Source of the DNA: Polystyrenella longa
GTDB taxonomy: Bacteria; Planctomycetota; Planctomycetia; Planctomycetales; Planctomycetaceae
DNA length: 64,000 bases
Direction: 5' to 3'
Assembly: GCF_007750395.1 (NCBI RefSeq)
Contig: NZ_CP036281.1
Span: 2,689,001-2,753,000 of the forward strand
A program made the translations under genes and the position numbers. This document shows positions 44,369 through 54,785 of this stretch, piece after piece (the stretch's first letter is position 1; every line of letters starts with the position of its first letter). The notes beneath the pieces were generated by a model. It saw only the letters and a program-made list of their open reading frames with translations, was not told the origin of the DNA and made no database searches.

Positions 44369-46573
44369 CTAACCAAGGAGACCGCTTATGTATCTCCGAA
44401 ACGCTTCATCGAACGCCGCTGCCGATATCCTTCCGTCGTTATTGCGTTGATTAGAGCTTTTGGACTCTCTTTCCTGACTCGCCAGCTGAGCTTCACGACG
44501 GTTGCGATCACGGCTCTTTTGATCCTTTTCTCGCCGGTCGTTATCTCGCTTATCATGAGGATTGCTCTTCTCCACTGGACGAGTACTTTGGACGATAACT
44601 CGTTCGACGTTCTGATAGTTGACTTTCACTTGGTCAGCGAAAGCGACGCCATCAGTATTCGAGAGCTGTTGCCGCCCCGGAATGCTGCGGAAGACCAACT
44701 GGTCACCATTCCCATTGGCATAGACATCGATATCCAACACACCCAGATCACTCGATTCGGAAAGATCGACGACGAAGCGAGAGTTCTGATTATTCGCTCC
44801 CACGAGTTTGATCTTAGAGATCTCACTGAGCGGTTGCTCCGCCACCACCTGTCCAGCTTGAATGTCTCGAACAATCGCCCGGTTTTCGTCGATGCGGAGA
44901 GCGAGGTTAGTCGAAGTCTTGTTCGCATCAGCTTTGTAGTAAAATACCGACGGGTCGTAGAAGACATTCGTTTGCAGGTTCTCGACATCCGAATTGCGTT
45001 CGATAATGTCGGCCAGCGTGGTCGTTTCAATTTCCAGGAGTTCCTCTCCGTCGAATTGATTCTGGTACCACAACCGGTCTCCATCACGAAGACGAGTGAA
45101 CTGATCGACGAGGACAGTCTGGACAAGTTCTCCCAGATTGGATCCTTCGACATGATCTTCCGCCAGACCTCCTACCCAGACGTCGATATTATCGACTGAA
45201 CCGTAAACCTCTTCGAGCTTCTGTTGCAAATCCACATCGGAAGTTATGTCGGCAAAAGAGGTGACCGGGGCGAGCCCCAAGTCGACGCGGGCCTGATTGT
45301 AGTCGGGCAGACCATGATCACGGCCTCGTTGAATATTAAGCGAAGCGAGATCAAAGCCCCCTGCTCCAGGGGCTCCAAACAGGAAATTCCGGACATCGTC
45401 GACGATCTGTGTATCCAATTCCTGGGCTGTGTTTGCTGCTGCGCCTTGGAGGATGGAATCGATTCCGTTCGCCGTAAGCTCTTGAGGAGCGAAGAACGCC
45501 TGGCTCAGAGACAAATTACCTTCTTCCGCTACGGAGCCATCCGAATCCAGGCGGAGTAATTCCGAAGAGAGAAGGCTATGTCCCAACCGGTAAGCAGTGG
45601 TGGAGAAGATATTACTGATGCCCGGGTTCACGGTGGAGTCGTAACCGATGTAATCACTCAAGGCTCCTTCCCCCAGTAATGCTGGCAGGAATTCGTTATA
45701 AGTGATCGCCTGAATCTCAGCAGTGACAATGCGACGCGCTTCCTGGTAGATTTGCTCGTCGCTGAAACTGGGGTTCTCTGCTGCGATTTCATCGGCGAGA
45801 CGATTATGTTCACGAACGAAGATCGTGTGCATTGAAGTTAATGCCGCGTTTTCATTCGCACGAATATCGCCTGCCAGGAATAGAGACGAACTGGTCCCTC
45901 CCGCATTTTCCAGCCCGACATCATTGAACGGAAGGAGATCACCTTCACTGGTTTTCAACTTGCCATCCTGGAATGTTCGGAGAGCTGCAGCCCGTTCTTC
46001 ATCGGAACCGTAGACGACGGAACCATCGATGAAGGCAGTGATCTGGTTGATCTGTTGTCGCACATTGTCTGTCGACGTGCCGGTTTCTGGATCAAAGACG
46101 GACCGGTTAAAATCAATAACGTCATCTCCGCTTCCATCTGGGTCAAATGAGGAATCACCCAGGGGAACCTCAATGTCAAAGGCTTCCAATGGATCACCAT
46201 TCTCGGTTAAATCGATATCGTGGTCGATAAACTGGCCCCAGATCCACGCGATGTCCGAGAGATGTTGAGCATTGAGATCATTTGTTTCTTGAGTGACGAG
46301 TGCGTTACTGACTTCTCGTGCACTGGGACGATCTTCTCCTGCAGGAGTTGATATTCCATCGCTATATTCAGCAGAAGTCAGCCTGATTAATTCAGTATCT
46401 GTTGCACCCCACTCCTCGTTTAATTCGTTATTACCAACGCCATCGATGGAAGCGGTGACAGAAGAGAGCATGGTTCGCTCTTCCAGTTTCTCGAGAGCGC
46501 CAGTGGCCATCATCGATTTCCGTTTGCGAATGGAATTTCTCCAGCGGAATGGTAGCAAATTGGTGTTCATCAT
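44369..46573 (-). CDS. Animal-type heme peroxidase, exported
   Basis: 734 residues. Near the N-terminus LEKLEERTMLSSVTA is the LExR-x-LLS-type motif common at the start of planctomycete surface proteins. The peroxidase domain runs from about 85 to 500: WIWGQFIDHDIDLT (distal His), LFLAGDIRANENAALTSMHT, IFVREHNRLADEI, TTAYRLGHSLLSSELL (proximal His), and SLNIQRGRDHGLPDYNQARV. From about 540 comes an extra domain, then a highly basic Lys/Arg/Asp tail (about 665-710). Uses H2O2 to oxidise substrates outside the cell; the partner is unknown. Confidence 0.9.
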   Translation of the reverse strand: MMNTNLLPFRWRNSIRKRKSMMATGALEKLEERTMLSSVTASIDGVGNNELNEEWGATDTELIRLTSAEYSDGISTPAGEDRPSAREVSNALVTQETNDLNAQHLSDIAWIWGQFIDHDIDLTENGDPLEAFDIEVPLGDSSFDPDGSGDDVIDFNRSVFDPETGTSTDNVRQQINQITAFIDGSVVYGSDEERAAALRTFQDGKLKTSEGDLLPFNDVGLENAGGTSSSLFLAGDIRANENAALTSMHTIFVREHNRLADEIAAENPSFSDEQIYQEARRIVTAEIQAITYNEFLPALLGEGALSDYIGYDSTVNPGISNIFSTTAYRLGHSLLSSELLRLDSDGSVAEEGNLSLSQAFFAPQELTANGIDSILQGAAANTAQELDTQIVDDVRNFLFGAPGAGGFDLASLNIQRGRDHGLPDYNQARVDLGLAPVTSFADITSDVDLQQKLEEVYGSVDNIDVWVGGLAEDHVEGSNLGELVQTVLVDQFTRLRDGDRLWYQNQFDGEELLEIETTTLADIIERNSDVENLQTNVFYDPSVFYYKADANKTSTNLALRIDENRAIVRDIQAGQVVAEQPLSEISKIKLVGANNQNSRFVVDLSESSDLGVLDIDVYANGNGDQLVFRSIPGRQQLSNTDGVAFADQVKVNYQNVERVIVQSTRPVEKSNPHDKRDNDRREKDQKSRDRNRREAQLASQERESKSSNQRNNDGRISAAAFDEAFRRYISGLLG

Positions 46574-47304
46574 CCTTCTCCTTGTTCAGAACCTCGGCGC
46601 GCAAATGGGGCGACTCGATGCCTGATGAGGAAATCGAGGTCGTAGCGGACCAGATTCGTAAAGAAATGAGTTGGAGCAGCACCTGAACTTCTAAGAGAAA
46701 TCAATACGATTCGCGTGAGACGAGGACGCAACGATTCCACTAAGGGAGGGGCAGGAGCTGCCGGGCAAAGAAATGACTAAGGAGCCCGCAAGAAGTGCTG
46801 TCAATCAACGATCAGAATGATCGCGATAACAGCGTGGCCGAAGAAAACGAACGCTTTCGTCAGCCGGTCAAAAAAGAAAAAGTCCGAGAAGGATCAGAAA
46901 GGAGAACAAAGGCGTGATGAAAAAAAGTTAATTGGTAACTAGGTGGTAATTCATGTTGACTAAGTCTGGATACCATTTGGGAAATCCTGAATGAGAATTC
47001 ACTTCGTGAAACCTGTTAAGGAACTTCCTTATGGGGTGAGTTAAAAATAAATAGATTGCATGAGTCAGTGTATGATTAGCCAATGTAAGAAACGTAAAGA
47101 GATTTCGATAATCAACAAAGAAATCTGAAAAACAGATAGATACCTGCTGTTGTTATGAACTGGTGGGCTGTCGTTTACCTCTGTTTCGTTTATGATGGAA
47201 TCCCTTCCAGATCTTTGACAGAGGATACGAAAGTATTTCGTCTTCCCACTCGCTTGTCATTATTTCCTCATTGATTCTTCGTTCGAAATGAAAGCCTTTA
47301 TTTG
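46574..47304. other. Intergenic, no gene seen
   Basis: About 730 bp between the divergent peroxidase and NHL genes, AT-rich towards the right (46,900-47,300). No coding frame, tRNA or clear repeat is seen. Promoters for both genes are expected. Confidence 0.5.
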
Positions 47305-48426
47305 ATGGGAACTACACCATTACGATTCTATTCCATTAGACGATTTGTCCTTTCTGGCTGTTGTATCCTACTAACGATTTCACTCTCACTGGCAGACGAT
47401 TCTGCCACAATCGAGACCATCGCTGGTACTGGAGAATCGGGAGTCGTGCCAGTGACTGGACGCGCAGTTGAGGTTCCGATTGGAAATCCATTTGGAGTTG
47501 AGCTTGGGCCTGATGGTGCACTCTACATCTGCGAAGTCGATCACCATCGGGTACGTCGGCTTGATTTAGAAACGGGTCAACTGACCACATTCGCGGGGAC
47601 AGGCAGGAAGGGTTACGCAGGAGATGGCGGACCGGCGACGACCGCCCTCCTGAACGAACCGTATGAAGTTCGATTTGATACGAACGGAAATATGTACTTC
47701 GTGGAAATGCAGAATCATCTGGTTCGACGCGTTGATCGTCAGACGGGAATCATCTCGACGGTCGCGGGCTGTGGTGAAGAAGGTTATGGGGGTGATGGAG
47801 GCCCTGCCCTGGAAGCCAAGATGAAACGACCACACAGTATTGGGCTGGATGAACAGGGAAAGCTTTACATTGCCGATATTGGAAATCATCGAATTCGTGT
47901 TGTTGACTTAAAGACAGGAACCATTAATTCACTCGCTGGCAATGGAGCCAAATCACTACCCGTCGATGGTGACGTGGTTCGTGGGAAACCGATGCTGGGG
48001 CCACGCGCTTTGACGGTAGAAGGTCGAACGCTGTGGATCGCGCTTCGGGAAGGACACAGTGTCTGGAAACTGGATCTTGATTCTGAAGTCATTCAACATG
48101 TCGCGGGAACTGGGAAAAAAGGATTCAGCGGCGATGGTGGCCCCGCTCTTCAGGCAACCTTCAATGGCCCCAAGGGAATTGCCGTGGGTCCGAAAGGAAA
48201 CATTTTTGTAGTCGATACGGAGAATCAGGTCATTCGTAATATTGATCGCGAAACCGGAACCCTAACAACGGTCGCAGGACGAGGCCCGAAATGGCGAGGA
48301 CCGGAGGGAGATCGCGGGCCTGCGACTTCAGCAAGTATGAATCGTCCCCATGGGATTTGTGTGGGCCCGGATGGAACGATCTACATTGGAGATAGTGAAA
48401 ACCATCGGGTGCGTCGTGTTCGCTGA
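47305..48426 (+). CDS. Exported NHL-repeat beta-propeller protein
   Basis: 373 residues from the ATG at 47305. Signal peptide (RFVLSGCCILLTISLSLAD). Six NHL blades with the recurring pattern AGTGxxGxxGDGGPAxxAxxxxP: ETIAGTGESG, TFAGTGRKGYAGDGGPA, TVAGCGEEGYGGDGGPA, SLAGNGAK, HVAGTGKKGFSGDGGPA, TVAGRGPKWRG. A periplasmic six-bladed propeller; binding or scaffold role. The glycosidase-like gene follows after 80 bp and may be co-transcribed. Confidence 0.88.
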   Translation: MGTTPLRFYSIRRFVLSGCCILLTISLSLADDSATIETIAGTGESGVVPVTGRAVEVPIGNPFGVELGPDGALYICEVDHHRVRRLDLETGQLTTFAGTGRKGYAGDGGPATTALLNEPYEVRFDTNGNMYFVEMQNHLVRRVDRQTGIISTVAGCGEEGYGGDGGPALEAKMKRPHSIGLDEQGKLYIADIGNHRIRVVDLKTGTINSLAGNGAKSLPVDGDVVRGKPMLGPRALTVEGRTLWIALREGHSVWKLDLDSEVIQHVAGTGKKGFSGDGGPALQATFNGPKGIAVGPKGNIFVVDTENQVIRNIDRETGTLTTVAGRGPKWRGPEGDRGPATSASMNRPHGICVGPDGTIYIGDSENHRVRRVR

Positions 48427-48506
48427 ATAGGCTGACCTTAATATTGTCTAATGCTTCTGTGGAACTGCCCGAAATCAAGACTGTTGTTGTAAGGAAGAAG
48501 AGAGTA

Positions 48507-51110
48507 ATGAATCGAATAGGGAAGACGATCTCGTTTGTAGCTCTACTGCTTTGCAGTGGAGTGCAGCACGGAAGATTGCTGGCCGCTAGTTTCAATGATG
48601 TGATGATCACCTCAACGGCAGTGGATAACGAGGTTGTCCCCCGGTATCAGGCAATTCTGCAATCAGAAATTCAACGATACAGTGCTGTGCCGGTGGTGAT
48701 TAAAGGAAAAGGCGAATCGATTGGGAAAGTTGCTCCTCACGGACTCGTGGTCTATCTCCATACGTCAGCTTCATTAGCAGAACGGCAGATTCAATACGAT
48801 GGAGGGATTCCGTCGGAGCGGGATCCCGGACCGGAAGGTTTTGTACTGGTCCAGAATGGCAATGAAACGCATATTATTGGTGTTGATACTCGTGGGGTAC
48901 TGTATGGTATTGGCGAGTTGTTGAGACAACTCGAATTCCAGAAAGACTCTATCGTCATTCCGGACGATCTAGAAATAAGATCAGCTCCTGCCTTTGAGGT
49001 ACGCGGCACAGGAGTCAGTCAGGGCCACACCATTACGGAACTGACTGGTTCTCGAAAGTGGACACCAGAAGAATGGGAACGGGCCGTGGTGGGGTATGCT
49101 CTGGCAGGAGCGAATACCTTTTCTATTGGACATGACGCCAACGAAAAGAGCCCGACCTATCAATTCATTCGTGGTCTGGGGTTAAAAGTACTTTTGTCTA
49201 TGAACCCGAATTCGGGGGCTCCTGCCGACAAACCAGAATGGGAGGCCCAGGAAGCGATTGGTCGTCACGGTTATCTTTGTCTTTCAGTGCCTGAAGCCCG
49301 CGAGTACAAATTGATGATTGAGGAACGTCGCTGGCGAGATTTAGCGCCTGTGGATTACGTCCGATTGAAATCGGGTGATGGCGGAGGATGTGAATGCGAA
49401 CTCTGCCGCCCTTATGGTGCCGTCTACATTGAAATGTGTCATGACATTGCCGAGATCATTCATCGCTATCAACCCGAAACTGAAATCTTTGTTTTAAATC
49501 AGAAGCTCGACAATGATGGCGATCTGGCAATCTTTAAATACTTACGAGAGCATCCTGAACCCTGGCTGCGGGCGATAGCAGTTGGTCCGGGATCGAATGC
49601 GATGGGTTGGATGCCTGGACGACGTCAGGATCATCGTATGGATCTTTTCCGTTATCCTGCTTTCGGGGCGATGGATCGCTATTACCGCGAGATGTTGCAA
49701 CAGATGCCGCCTCAGCATGATCTCGTGTTCTTTACAGACATCACTCATTGGGTCTATGCACAGAACGGATTGATGGGGCACTATATGTTGCCCGACCGAA
49801 ATCACAATGTTCCTCCCACAGCGGATCATTACATTTATGATCGCAAACCGGATCGGGCAATGTATCGTGTTTACAATCGACGTGCCTTTAATGCACGTCC
49901 CGAGGCCTATTACGACTTCTTTAGAGAGTCGGAGCGATACGGCATTGGCGATGTGACCTACTCCGAGGGCAATCACGATCATTTCAACAACTGGATGTGG
50001 CAACGGTTATTGTGGGCGCCCGATGTAGCTCTGAGAGAAATAGTTCTTGAATACTGCCAAACGTTCTTTGGACTTGAAGCGGCTCCCTTGATGGTCGACG
50101 CGATCTTTCAGTTTGAGCGAAATATGCAAATACCAATCGAGAAGAACAAGGGGATTCAGGAATTCGCCAATCTCGTGGAGAGAGCGGGAATGAAAATTCC
50201 GAAGAACCGGTTACAAGCAGACTGGCTCTGGAGACAGTACCAGCAGCGGGCTTATACGGACCTGTATATTCAAGCGGATGTAAGGGCACAGGAAGAATTG
50301 CTGTCAAAGATTAAAAATCTGGCGGAAGAGGCCGTCTCCTCAAACGAAACAAAATCCAAATTACAGGAAATCAACGGACTGTTGATCGCTGGACCACAGT
50401 TGCCGAAAGAGGCAACGGACTGGGTGAAGAGATCGCATCAACTTGGTCGTGAGAGTGATCGAATCTACGGTGTGCAAATCGCGGGAATGTATAATCTTAA
50501 ACAGGATTATGTGGGGTTGGGCTGGTATACCGACCAAATCGAAGCGGCAAGCGTGGCAAAAACAGAAGAGGCCCGGTCTATTCTGCAGAATATGATCGAT
50601 TATGAAATGAAGCGTGTCGATGCACTTTACGACGATGTAGGAAATCCCGATAACTCTCCGCATGTTACTTACGGCTGGCCGTATGACGGTGGCTTCTTTG
50701 ATAAAACCGTTAAGAAGTCACAGCGAGTCTGTGCCTACACCACCAACGAGGAACAAGGGGTCACTTTGGAGTACAAGGACCTCGATCCAGAGGCACAGTA
50801 TGTCGTACGGATGACCCTCGCCCGACCTGTCTACAAGGAGCGGTACCAGGGTTTCCATTCGCAACAGCAGGAAAGTATATTTGCTGACGATGTACCTCTT
50901 GTGGAAAATATGACGTTACCTGAATTTACTCCCCGTCAGTTTGAATTCGAAATTCCGCGTCAATCAACTGTGGATGGAAAACTGAAACTGTGGTGCCAGA
51001 AACAGGACAGAATCGGCGAAGGAGATCTGGGGGACGTGACAGTGTGGCGGAATACAGGTGGATGGGGAACGTTGTTATCCGAAGTCTGGTTGTACAAAAA
51101 GGCGGAATAG
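48507..51110 (+). CDS. Exported glycosidase-like protein (GH67/DUF4838-type layout)
   Basis: 867 residues from the ATG at 48507 (MNRIGKTISFVALLL). Signal peptide, then an N-terminal alpha/beta domain like that of GH20/GH67 enzymes (YQAILQSEIQRYSAVPVVIK, GFVLVQNGNETHIIGVDTRG, VLYGIGELLRQLEF), then a TIM-barrel-like part with LKSGDGGGCECELCRPYG, whose close Cys motif resembles DUF4838 proteins. The C-terminal part is helical then beta-sandwich (about 700-867). Probably acts on plant or algal polysaccharide glycosides; the catalytic residues are not assigned. Confidence 0.65.
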   Translation: MNRIGKTISFVALLLCSGVQHGRLLAASFNDVMITSTAVDNEVVPRYQAILQSEIQRYSAVPVVIKGKGESIGKVAPHGLVVYLHTSASLAERQIQYDGGIPSERDPGPEGFVLVQNGNETHIIGVDTRGVLYGIGELLRQLEFQKDSIVIPDDLEIRSAPAFEVRGTGVSQGHTITELTGSRKWTPEEWERAVVGYALAGANTFSIGHDANEKSPTYQFIRGLGLKVLLSMNPNSGAPADKPEWEAQEAIGRHGYLCLSVPEAREYKLMIEERRWRDLAPVDYVRLKSGDGGGCECELCRPYGAVYIEMCHDIAEIIHRYQPETEIFVLNQKLDNDGDLAIFKYLREHPEPWLRAIAVGPGSNAMGWMPGRRQDHRMDLFRYPAFGAMDRYYREMLQQMPPQHDLVFFTDITHWVYAQNGLMGHYMLPDRNHNVPPTADHYIYDRKPDRAMYRVYNRRAFNARPEAYYDFFRESERYGIGDVTYSEGNHDHFNNWMWQRLLWAPDVALREIVLEYCQTFFGLEAAPLMVDAIFQFERNMQIPIEKNKGIQEFANLVERAGMKIPKNRLQADWLWRQYQQRAYTDLYIQADVRAQEELLSKIKNLAEEAVSSNETKSKLQEINGLLIAGPQLPKEATDWVKRSHQLGRESDRIYGVQIAGMYNLKQDYVGLGWYTDQIEAASVAKTEEARSILQNMIDYEMKRVDALYDDVGNPDNSPHVTYGWPYDGGFFDKTVKKSQRVCAYTTNEEQGVTLEYKDLDPEAQYVVRMTLARPVYKERYQGFHSQQQESIFADDVPLVENMTLPEFTPRQFEFEIPRQSTVDGKLKLWCQKQDRIGEGDLGDVTVWRNTGGWGTLLSEVWLYKKAE

Positions 51111-51162
51111 AGAGTACACTGACCGAAGTAACTAGATCGCTCTAAGAAAGCCCGCATCCAGT

Positions 51163-52743
51163 ATGTCGATATCCTCGTCCAGTCTGCCTCCCTCTCGCCG
51201 AAGAGGAACTCATCTTCCGGAGTGGTTCTACAAACACCCTGTGCTGGTAACTGGCGTGTCGATCTTCATACCACAGTTGATCGGAAGTTGCTTTAACATC
51301 GCCTACAACGCGGTGCACGTCGAGCGGTTACTCACCACGGATCAACTGGGGCTCTTTTACAAAACGGTTGCGATCTATAACGTGATGGTCTATCCGGCAG
51401 CATTGATCGTCTGGTGTTGCTTACTTCGATATGTGAGACGGACTTACCTCCAGATTCTTTCCGGAGAAATGCTGGAGACGCATGAACTGGAAACGGCCCG
51501 GCGAGTCGTGATCAATCTTCCCTGGTATGGAAGCGGTTATGGCGCCCTCGGTTGGTTTCTCTGTATTCCGGTGTTTCTGGGATCCCTCGCATCCCATGAA
51601 ACCCCACTCGATCCTCGGGTTTATGCTCTGCTTCCCATTTCATTTGCGGTTTCGGGATTAATTGCATCGACGCACTCATTCTTTATTCTGGAAATGTTGG
51701 CTCAAAAATTACTGTACCCGGTCTTTTTTCAACAGGGATCCCCCTCCAACACGTCTGGAGCACGCCCGCTCTCTTTGCGTGCTCGCGGTTTGTTATGGGT
51801 ACTGTCCGCAGGTGTGTGCCCGATTATTTCATTACTCCTGTTGCGACTTGCCCCACAACAAGAGCCTGAATTTCCCTGGTTCGAAATCTCGGTGGGAGTG
51901 ATCGGAATCGTCTTCGGACTGACAACAGCATGGTTGGGAGGACGCTGGATTACACGCCCGGTGGAAGATCTGCGGGATGCATCGCGACAGGTTTCCGAAG
52001 GAAATCTCGAGGCTCGAGTCGATCTGCTGAGAGCCGATGAATTTGGACCATTGATCGATGAATTCAATCATATGGTCACCGGTCTGAGAGAAAAGGAACG
52101 CGTTGAAGAAACCTTCGGTCGTCATGTTGGTAAACAGGCAGCCCGAATGATTCTGGAAGGAGACCTTGGTGCTCGTGGATTCGAAACGCAGGTGACGATG
52201 ATGTTCGTTGACATTCGTAGCTTCACCTCACGATGCGAAAGCACTTCTCCTCAGAAAATTGTCGAATTGTTGAACCGGTTTCTGACAGAGATGGTTGAGA
52301 TCGTCGAATCTTCAGGTGGAATGGTAAACAAATTCCTAGGAGATGGCTTTATGGCCATCTTCGGTTTAACTTCGCAGCCCGAAGTGCAACAAAAAGAGGC
52401 TGTCGAGGCGGGACAGAAGATGCTCGCTCGGTTGATCGAGCTGAACGAACAGCTGAAAGCGGAGGGAACGGTTCCGTTGGAAATCGGAATTGGTCTCCAT
52501 TCGGGTCCAGCAATTGTCGGTAGTATTGGTTCCCCGCGCCGCATGGAATTCACAGTGATTGGCGATACGGTGAATGTCGCTTCCCGCGTCGAGTCTCTGA
52601 CTAAACAGTTGCAATCGCCCTTCCTGATAACCAACGCGACCCGCGAAGGACTCAATAAGGAATTTCTCTGCACGCCGCATCCACCGCAGGAGGTTCGTGG
52701 ACAGAGTGAGCATCTGGTCGTATGGAGTGTTACTCTTGATTGA
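51163..52743 (+). CDS. Membrane class III adenylate/guanylate cyclase with HAMP
   Basis: 526 residues. About six hydrophobic segments in the first 260, then HAMP (WLGGRWITRPVEDLRDASRQ) and a class III cyclase domain (about 340-510). Metal Asp residues in FVDIRSFTSRCE and VNKFLGDGFMAIFG; FTVIGDTVNVASRVES supplies the substrate-binding and transition-state residues. Makes cAMP or cGMP in the cytoplasm in response to a membrane-sensed cue. Purine choice is not certain. Starts 52 bp after the glycosidase-like gene on the same strand. Confidence 0.9.
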   Translation: MSISSSSLPPSRRRGTHLPEWFYKHPVLVTGVSIFIPQLIGSCFNIAYNAVHVERLLTTDQLGLFYKTVAIYNVMVYPAALIVWCCLLRYVRRTYLQILSGEMLETHELETARRVVINLPWYGSGYGALGWFLCIPVFLGSLASHETPLDPRVYALLPISFAVSGLIASTHSFFILEMLAQKLLYPVFFQQGSPSNTSGARPLSLRARGLLWVLSAGVCPIISLLLLRLAPQQEPEFPWFEISVGVIGIVFGLTTAWLGGRWITRPVEDLRDASRQVSEGNLEARVDLLRADEFGPLIDEFNHMVTGLREKERVEETFGRHVGKQAARMILEGDLGARGFETQVTMMFVDIRSFTSRCESTSPQKIVELLNRFLTEMVEIVESSGGMVNKFLGDGFMAIFGLTSQPEVQQKEAVEAGQKMLARLIELNEQLKAEGTVPLEIGIGLHSGPAIVGSIGSPRRMEFTVIGDTVNVASRVESLTKQLQSPFLITNATREGLNKEFLCTPHPPQEVRGQSEHLVVWSVTLD

Positions 52744-52981
52744 TTCTGGAACAGATCAACCGTTTAAACCTGACCGAGTAACTCTGCCCAAGAGATATGT
52801 AAGAACCCATCCTGAAGCCTGGTTCGGCTGTATTATCTTCTGCATAACAAGAGCGAATTAGACCCCTCAGCGGGTTTCAGGAGCGATTAAATAAAAGAGC
52901 CCGCCAACCCAAAGTCGGATCAGCGAGGCTCTCAGCTTTGCGATACTAAATTTTCGCTACACTATCTGCTGCTCTAAATCA

Positions 52982-53329
52982 TCAGGGCGATTCAGGGTCT
53001 TGGAGGTTTTGATGCCGTGTGATAATCAGGGTGTTCGAAGGGTCTAACTTCAACGCCTGATCCAGCGGGATGACCACTTCTTTACCATCCCGACGATCCA
53101 ACCCAATCACTCCTTTTGCAGTCGGCGTTTCGGAAGCAAAGTCCTTGAGTTCTTCCTGCATAATGGTTTTGATCGTTCCATCTTCGAGTTGAACTGTGAC
53201 GTACCAGGCTGTCGGGTAACCGACATCGTCCACGGCGTGGTACTCGTTGCATCCGACGAAGACAAACAGCAGGCAGGCAGCGAGGTATCGTTTTGAAGTG
53301 CCACAACAGGTACTATCGAAAAACGTCAT
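52982..53329 (-). CDS. Small lipoprotein, hypothetical
   Basis: 115 residues. Signal with lipobox ([13 protein letters not shown]), Cys about residue 27. The remainder is a small beta domain ([37 protein letters not shown]). Unrecognised. Its ATG overlaps the stop of the DUF1559 gene (ATGA), so both are one transcript, probably under the upstream cobalamin riboswitch. Confidence 0.7.
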   Translation of the reverse strand: MTFFDSTCCGTSKRYLAACLLFVFVGCNEYHAVDDVGYPTAWYVTVQLEDGTIKTIMQEELKDFASETPTAKGVIGLDRRDGKEVVIPLDQALKLDPSNTLIITRHQNLQDPESP

Positions 53330-54258
53330 CGGGCCAAAGTCCCCATTTCGGAGTGAAGTTTACGTCGGATATCGAACAACCGGTTATGATCCATCGGACC
53401 GAACCAGCCGATGTTGAAATCAATCGGCTCCGCACCGTACCATGACGAACCACTTTCCGACATTCGTGCAGGCATCACTGAGCCATCGGCCCAACCAATC
53501 ATTGCTAATCCTGCGTGGCGAAAGTGAATCGACGGATTAGGCCGGAACCCTGCTTCAACATAGGTAGGAGTCCAGTTGTCGACCCAAAAAGGAGGATGAA
53601 TGAGCCCGTATTCAATAAGATGAGGTTCGGGCTGTTCTATGCTCGTGACTGCGAACGCCGCATCAGAGAAGGCAACCACTCGCTGCAAACTATCGATTTC
53701 GTTGATGTGCGCGGACTCAATCAGGCTTTGGGGATAAGGGTTTTTCCAGTCAGTTCCACCCAGATAAGAATTGTTGTAACCGTATCCTCCCGATCCCGCT
53801 TCGAAGGCACTCGCATCTTCATTCAAGTTGCTGAATACCCCAATTTCTGGACAGCGTTTGATAGCACCGTTTCCTTCCATGAACGGAGCCAGAGGTCCTT
53901 TGCTGGAATTGAAAGCGGTAGTGCCGTCGGCAGTCTCACGCACGCCGTGCCAGCGGGTCGTTCCTCCGAATCCGACGTGTTGATCGGGGGCGGCGGGTGG
54001 CCAGTAGCCGCGCCAGTTATCCATATACAAGTGGCAGGCGAGCGTGATTTGCTTCAGGTTGTTTCGACATTGTGTCCGGCGAGCCGCCATCCGAACATTT
54101 TGCACTGCTGGGAGCAGTAGTGAGATCAGAATCGAAATAATGGCCACGACAACCAACAGTTCAATCAACGTAAATCCGCTACGCGAATTTGAATCCACAG
54201 GCTGATTAGCGGCGGAACGGATGGGCTGCTTAGACTCTTTGTGTCTGTAAATAGGCAC
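53326..54258 (-). CDS. DUF1559 pseudopilin-like protein
   Basis: 310 residues from a GTG at 54258 with GAGG seven bases upstream. A type IV prepilin-like N-terminus ([20 protein letters not shown], cleavage after G) and a C-terminal H-x9-DG motif ([13 protein letters not shown]) define the planctomycete DUF1559 family, present in many copies per genome. The body includes [19 protein letters not shown]. Likely processed by a prepilin peptidase and placed in the cell envelope. What is unusual is the cobalamin riboswitch about 315 bp upstream in the same transcript. Confidence 0.9.
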   Translation of the reverse strand: MPIYRHKESKQPIRSAANQPVDSNSRSGFTLIELLVVVAIISILISLLLPAVQNVRMAARRTQCRNNLKQITLACHLYMDNWRGYWPPAAPDQHVGFGGTTRWHGVRETADGTTAFNSSKGPLAPFMEGNGAIKRCPEIGVFSNLNEDASAFEAGSGGYGYNNSYLGGTDWKNPYPQSLIESAHINEIDSLQRVVAFSDAAFAVTSIEQPEPHLIEYGLIHPPFWVDNWTPTYVEAGFRPNPSIHFRHAGLAMIGWADGSVMPARMSESGSSWYGAEPIDFNIGWFGPMDHNRLFDIRRKLHSEMGTLAR

Positions 54259-54573
54259 GACAATACCTCGTTGTCTGTGAGAGAGAACATCACCCTCTCA
54301 AGAGTTAGACCACGAGGTCGATTCGATGTCAGTAACGCCGTAATTCTTCACGGTAACAAACTTGAGTTACCGAACTACCCATGTTAATTCTGGTGCTAGT
54401 GAGAAGAATTATGAAATAGTCTCCGCATTGTTACACGGGACATTCCTGAGGTTGAGCTTCTGCTGGAAAATAATTAATTGTTTACAGTTAAACAGCCAAT
54501 TAAACAGAATGTCAACGTCAACGGTTAAAGCGCTATTTGCCTCGAATAGACCGTTGGATCCATTACGACTTCT

Positions 54574-54785
54574 GGGCAGGTCTCCTGGCTTCCAGATCGT
54601 CCTACTAGCTACGACCTTCCCGCTGTTCTCAGCAGTGGTTTGGGGATCTCAGTCACTCTGTTAAGAGGACGATTTCCCCGGTAGCGTTCGTACCTGGTTA
54701 CAGTGGCGGGACCGCAACGGACTTACACCGTTTTCCCTATTCTCTCACTCCGCAACAAGCAGAGCGAGCACCCAAGTCTGCCCTG
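54574..54785 (-). promoter_or_regulatory. Cobalamin riboswitch
   Basis: Read on the minus strand, all canonical boxes appear in order: GGGTGCTCG (54773-54765), AATAGGGAAAACGGTG (54741-54726), the B12-box region CCCGCCACTGTAAC (54710-54697), AACCACTGCTG (54640-54630), GGGAAGG (54621-54615), and GCCAGGAGACCTGCC (54589-54575). This is the RF00174-type AdoCbl aptamer. It lies in the leader of the DUF1559-lipoprotein operon. The expression platform between 54573 and 54259 is not resolved. Confidence 0.93.

Noticed and set aside
44626-45153. 175-residue Ser/Arg-rich minus-strand frame inside the peroxidase gene
   Set aside because: Out-of-frame shadow of the peroxidase coding sequence.
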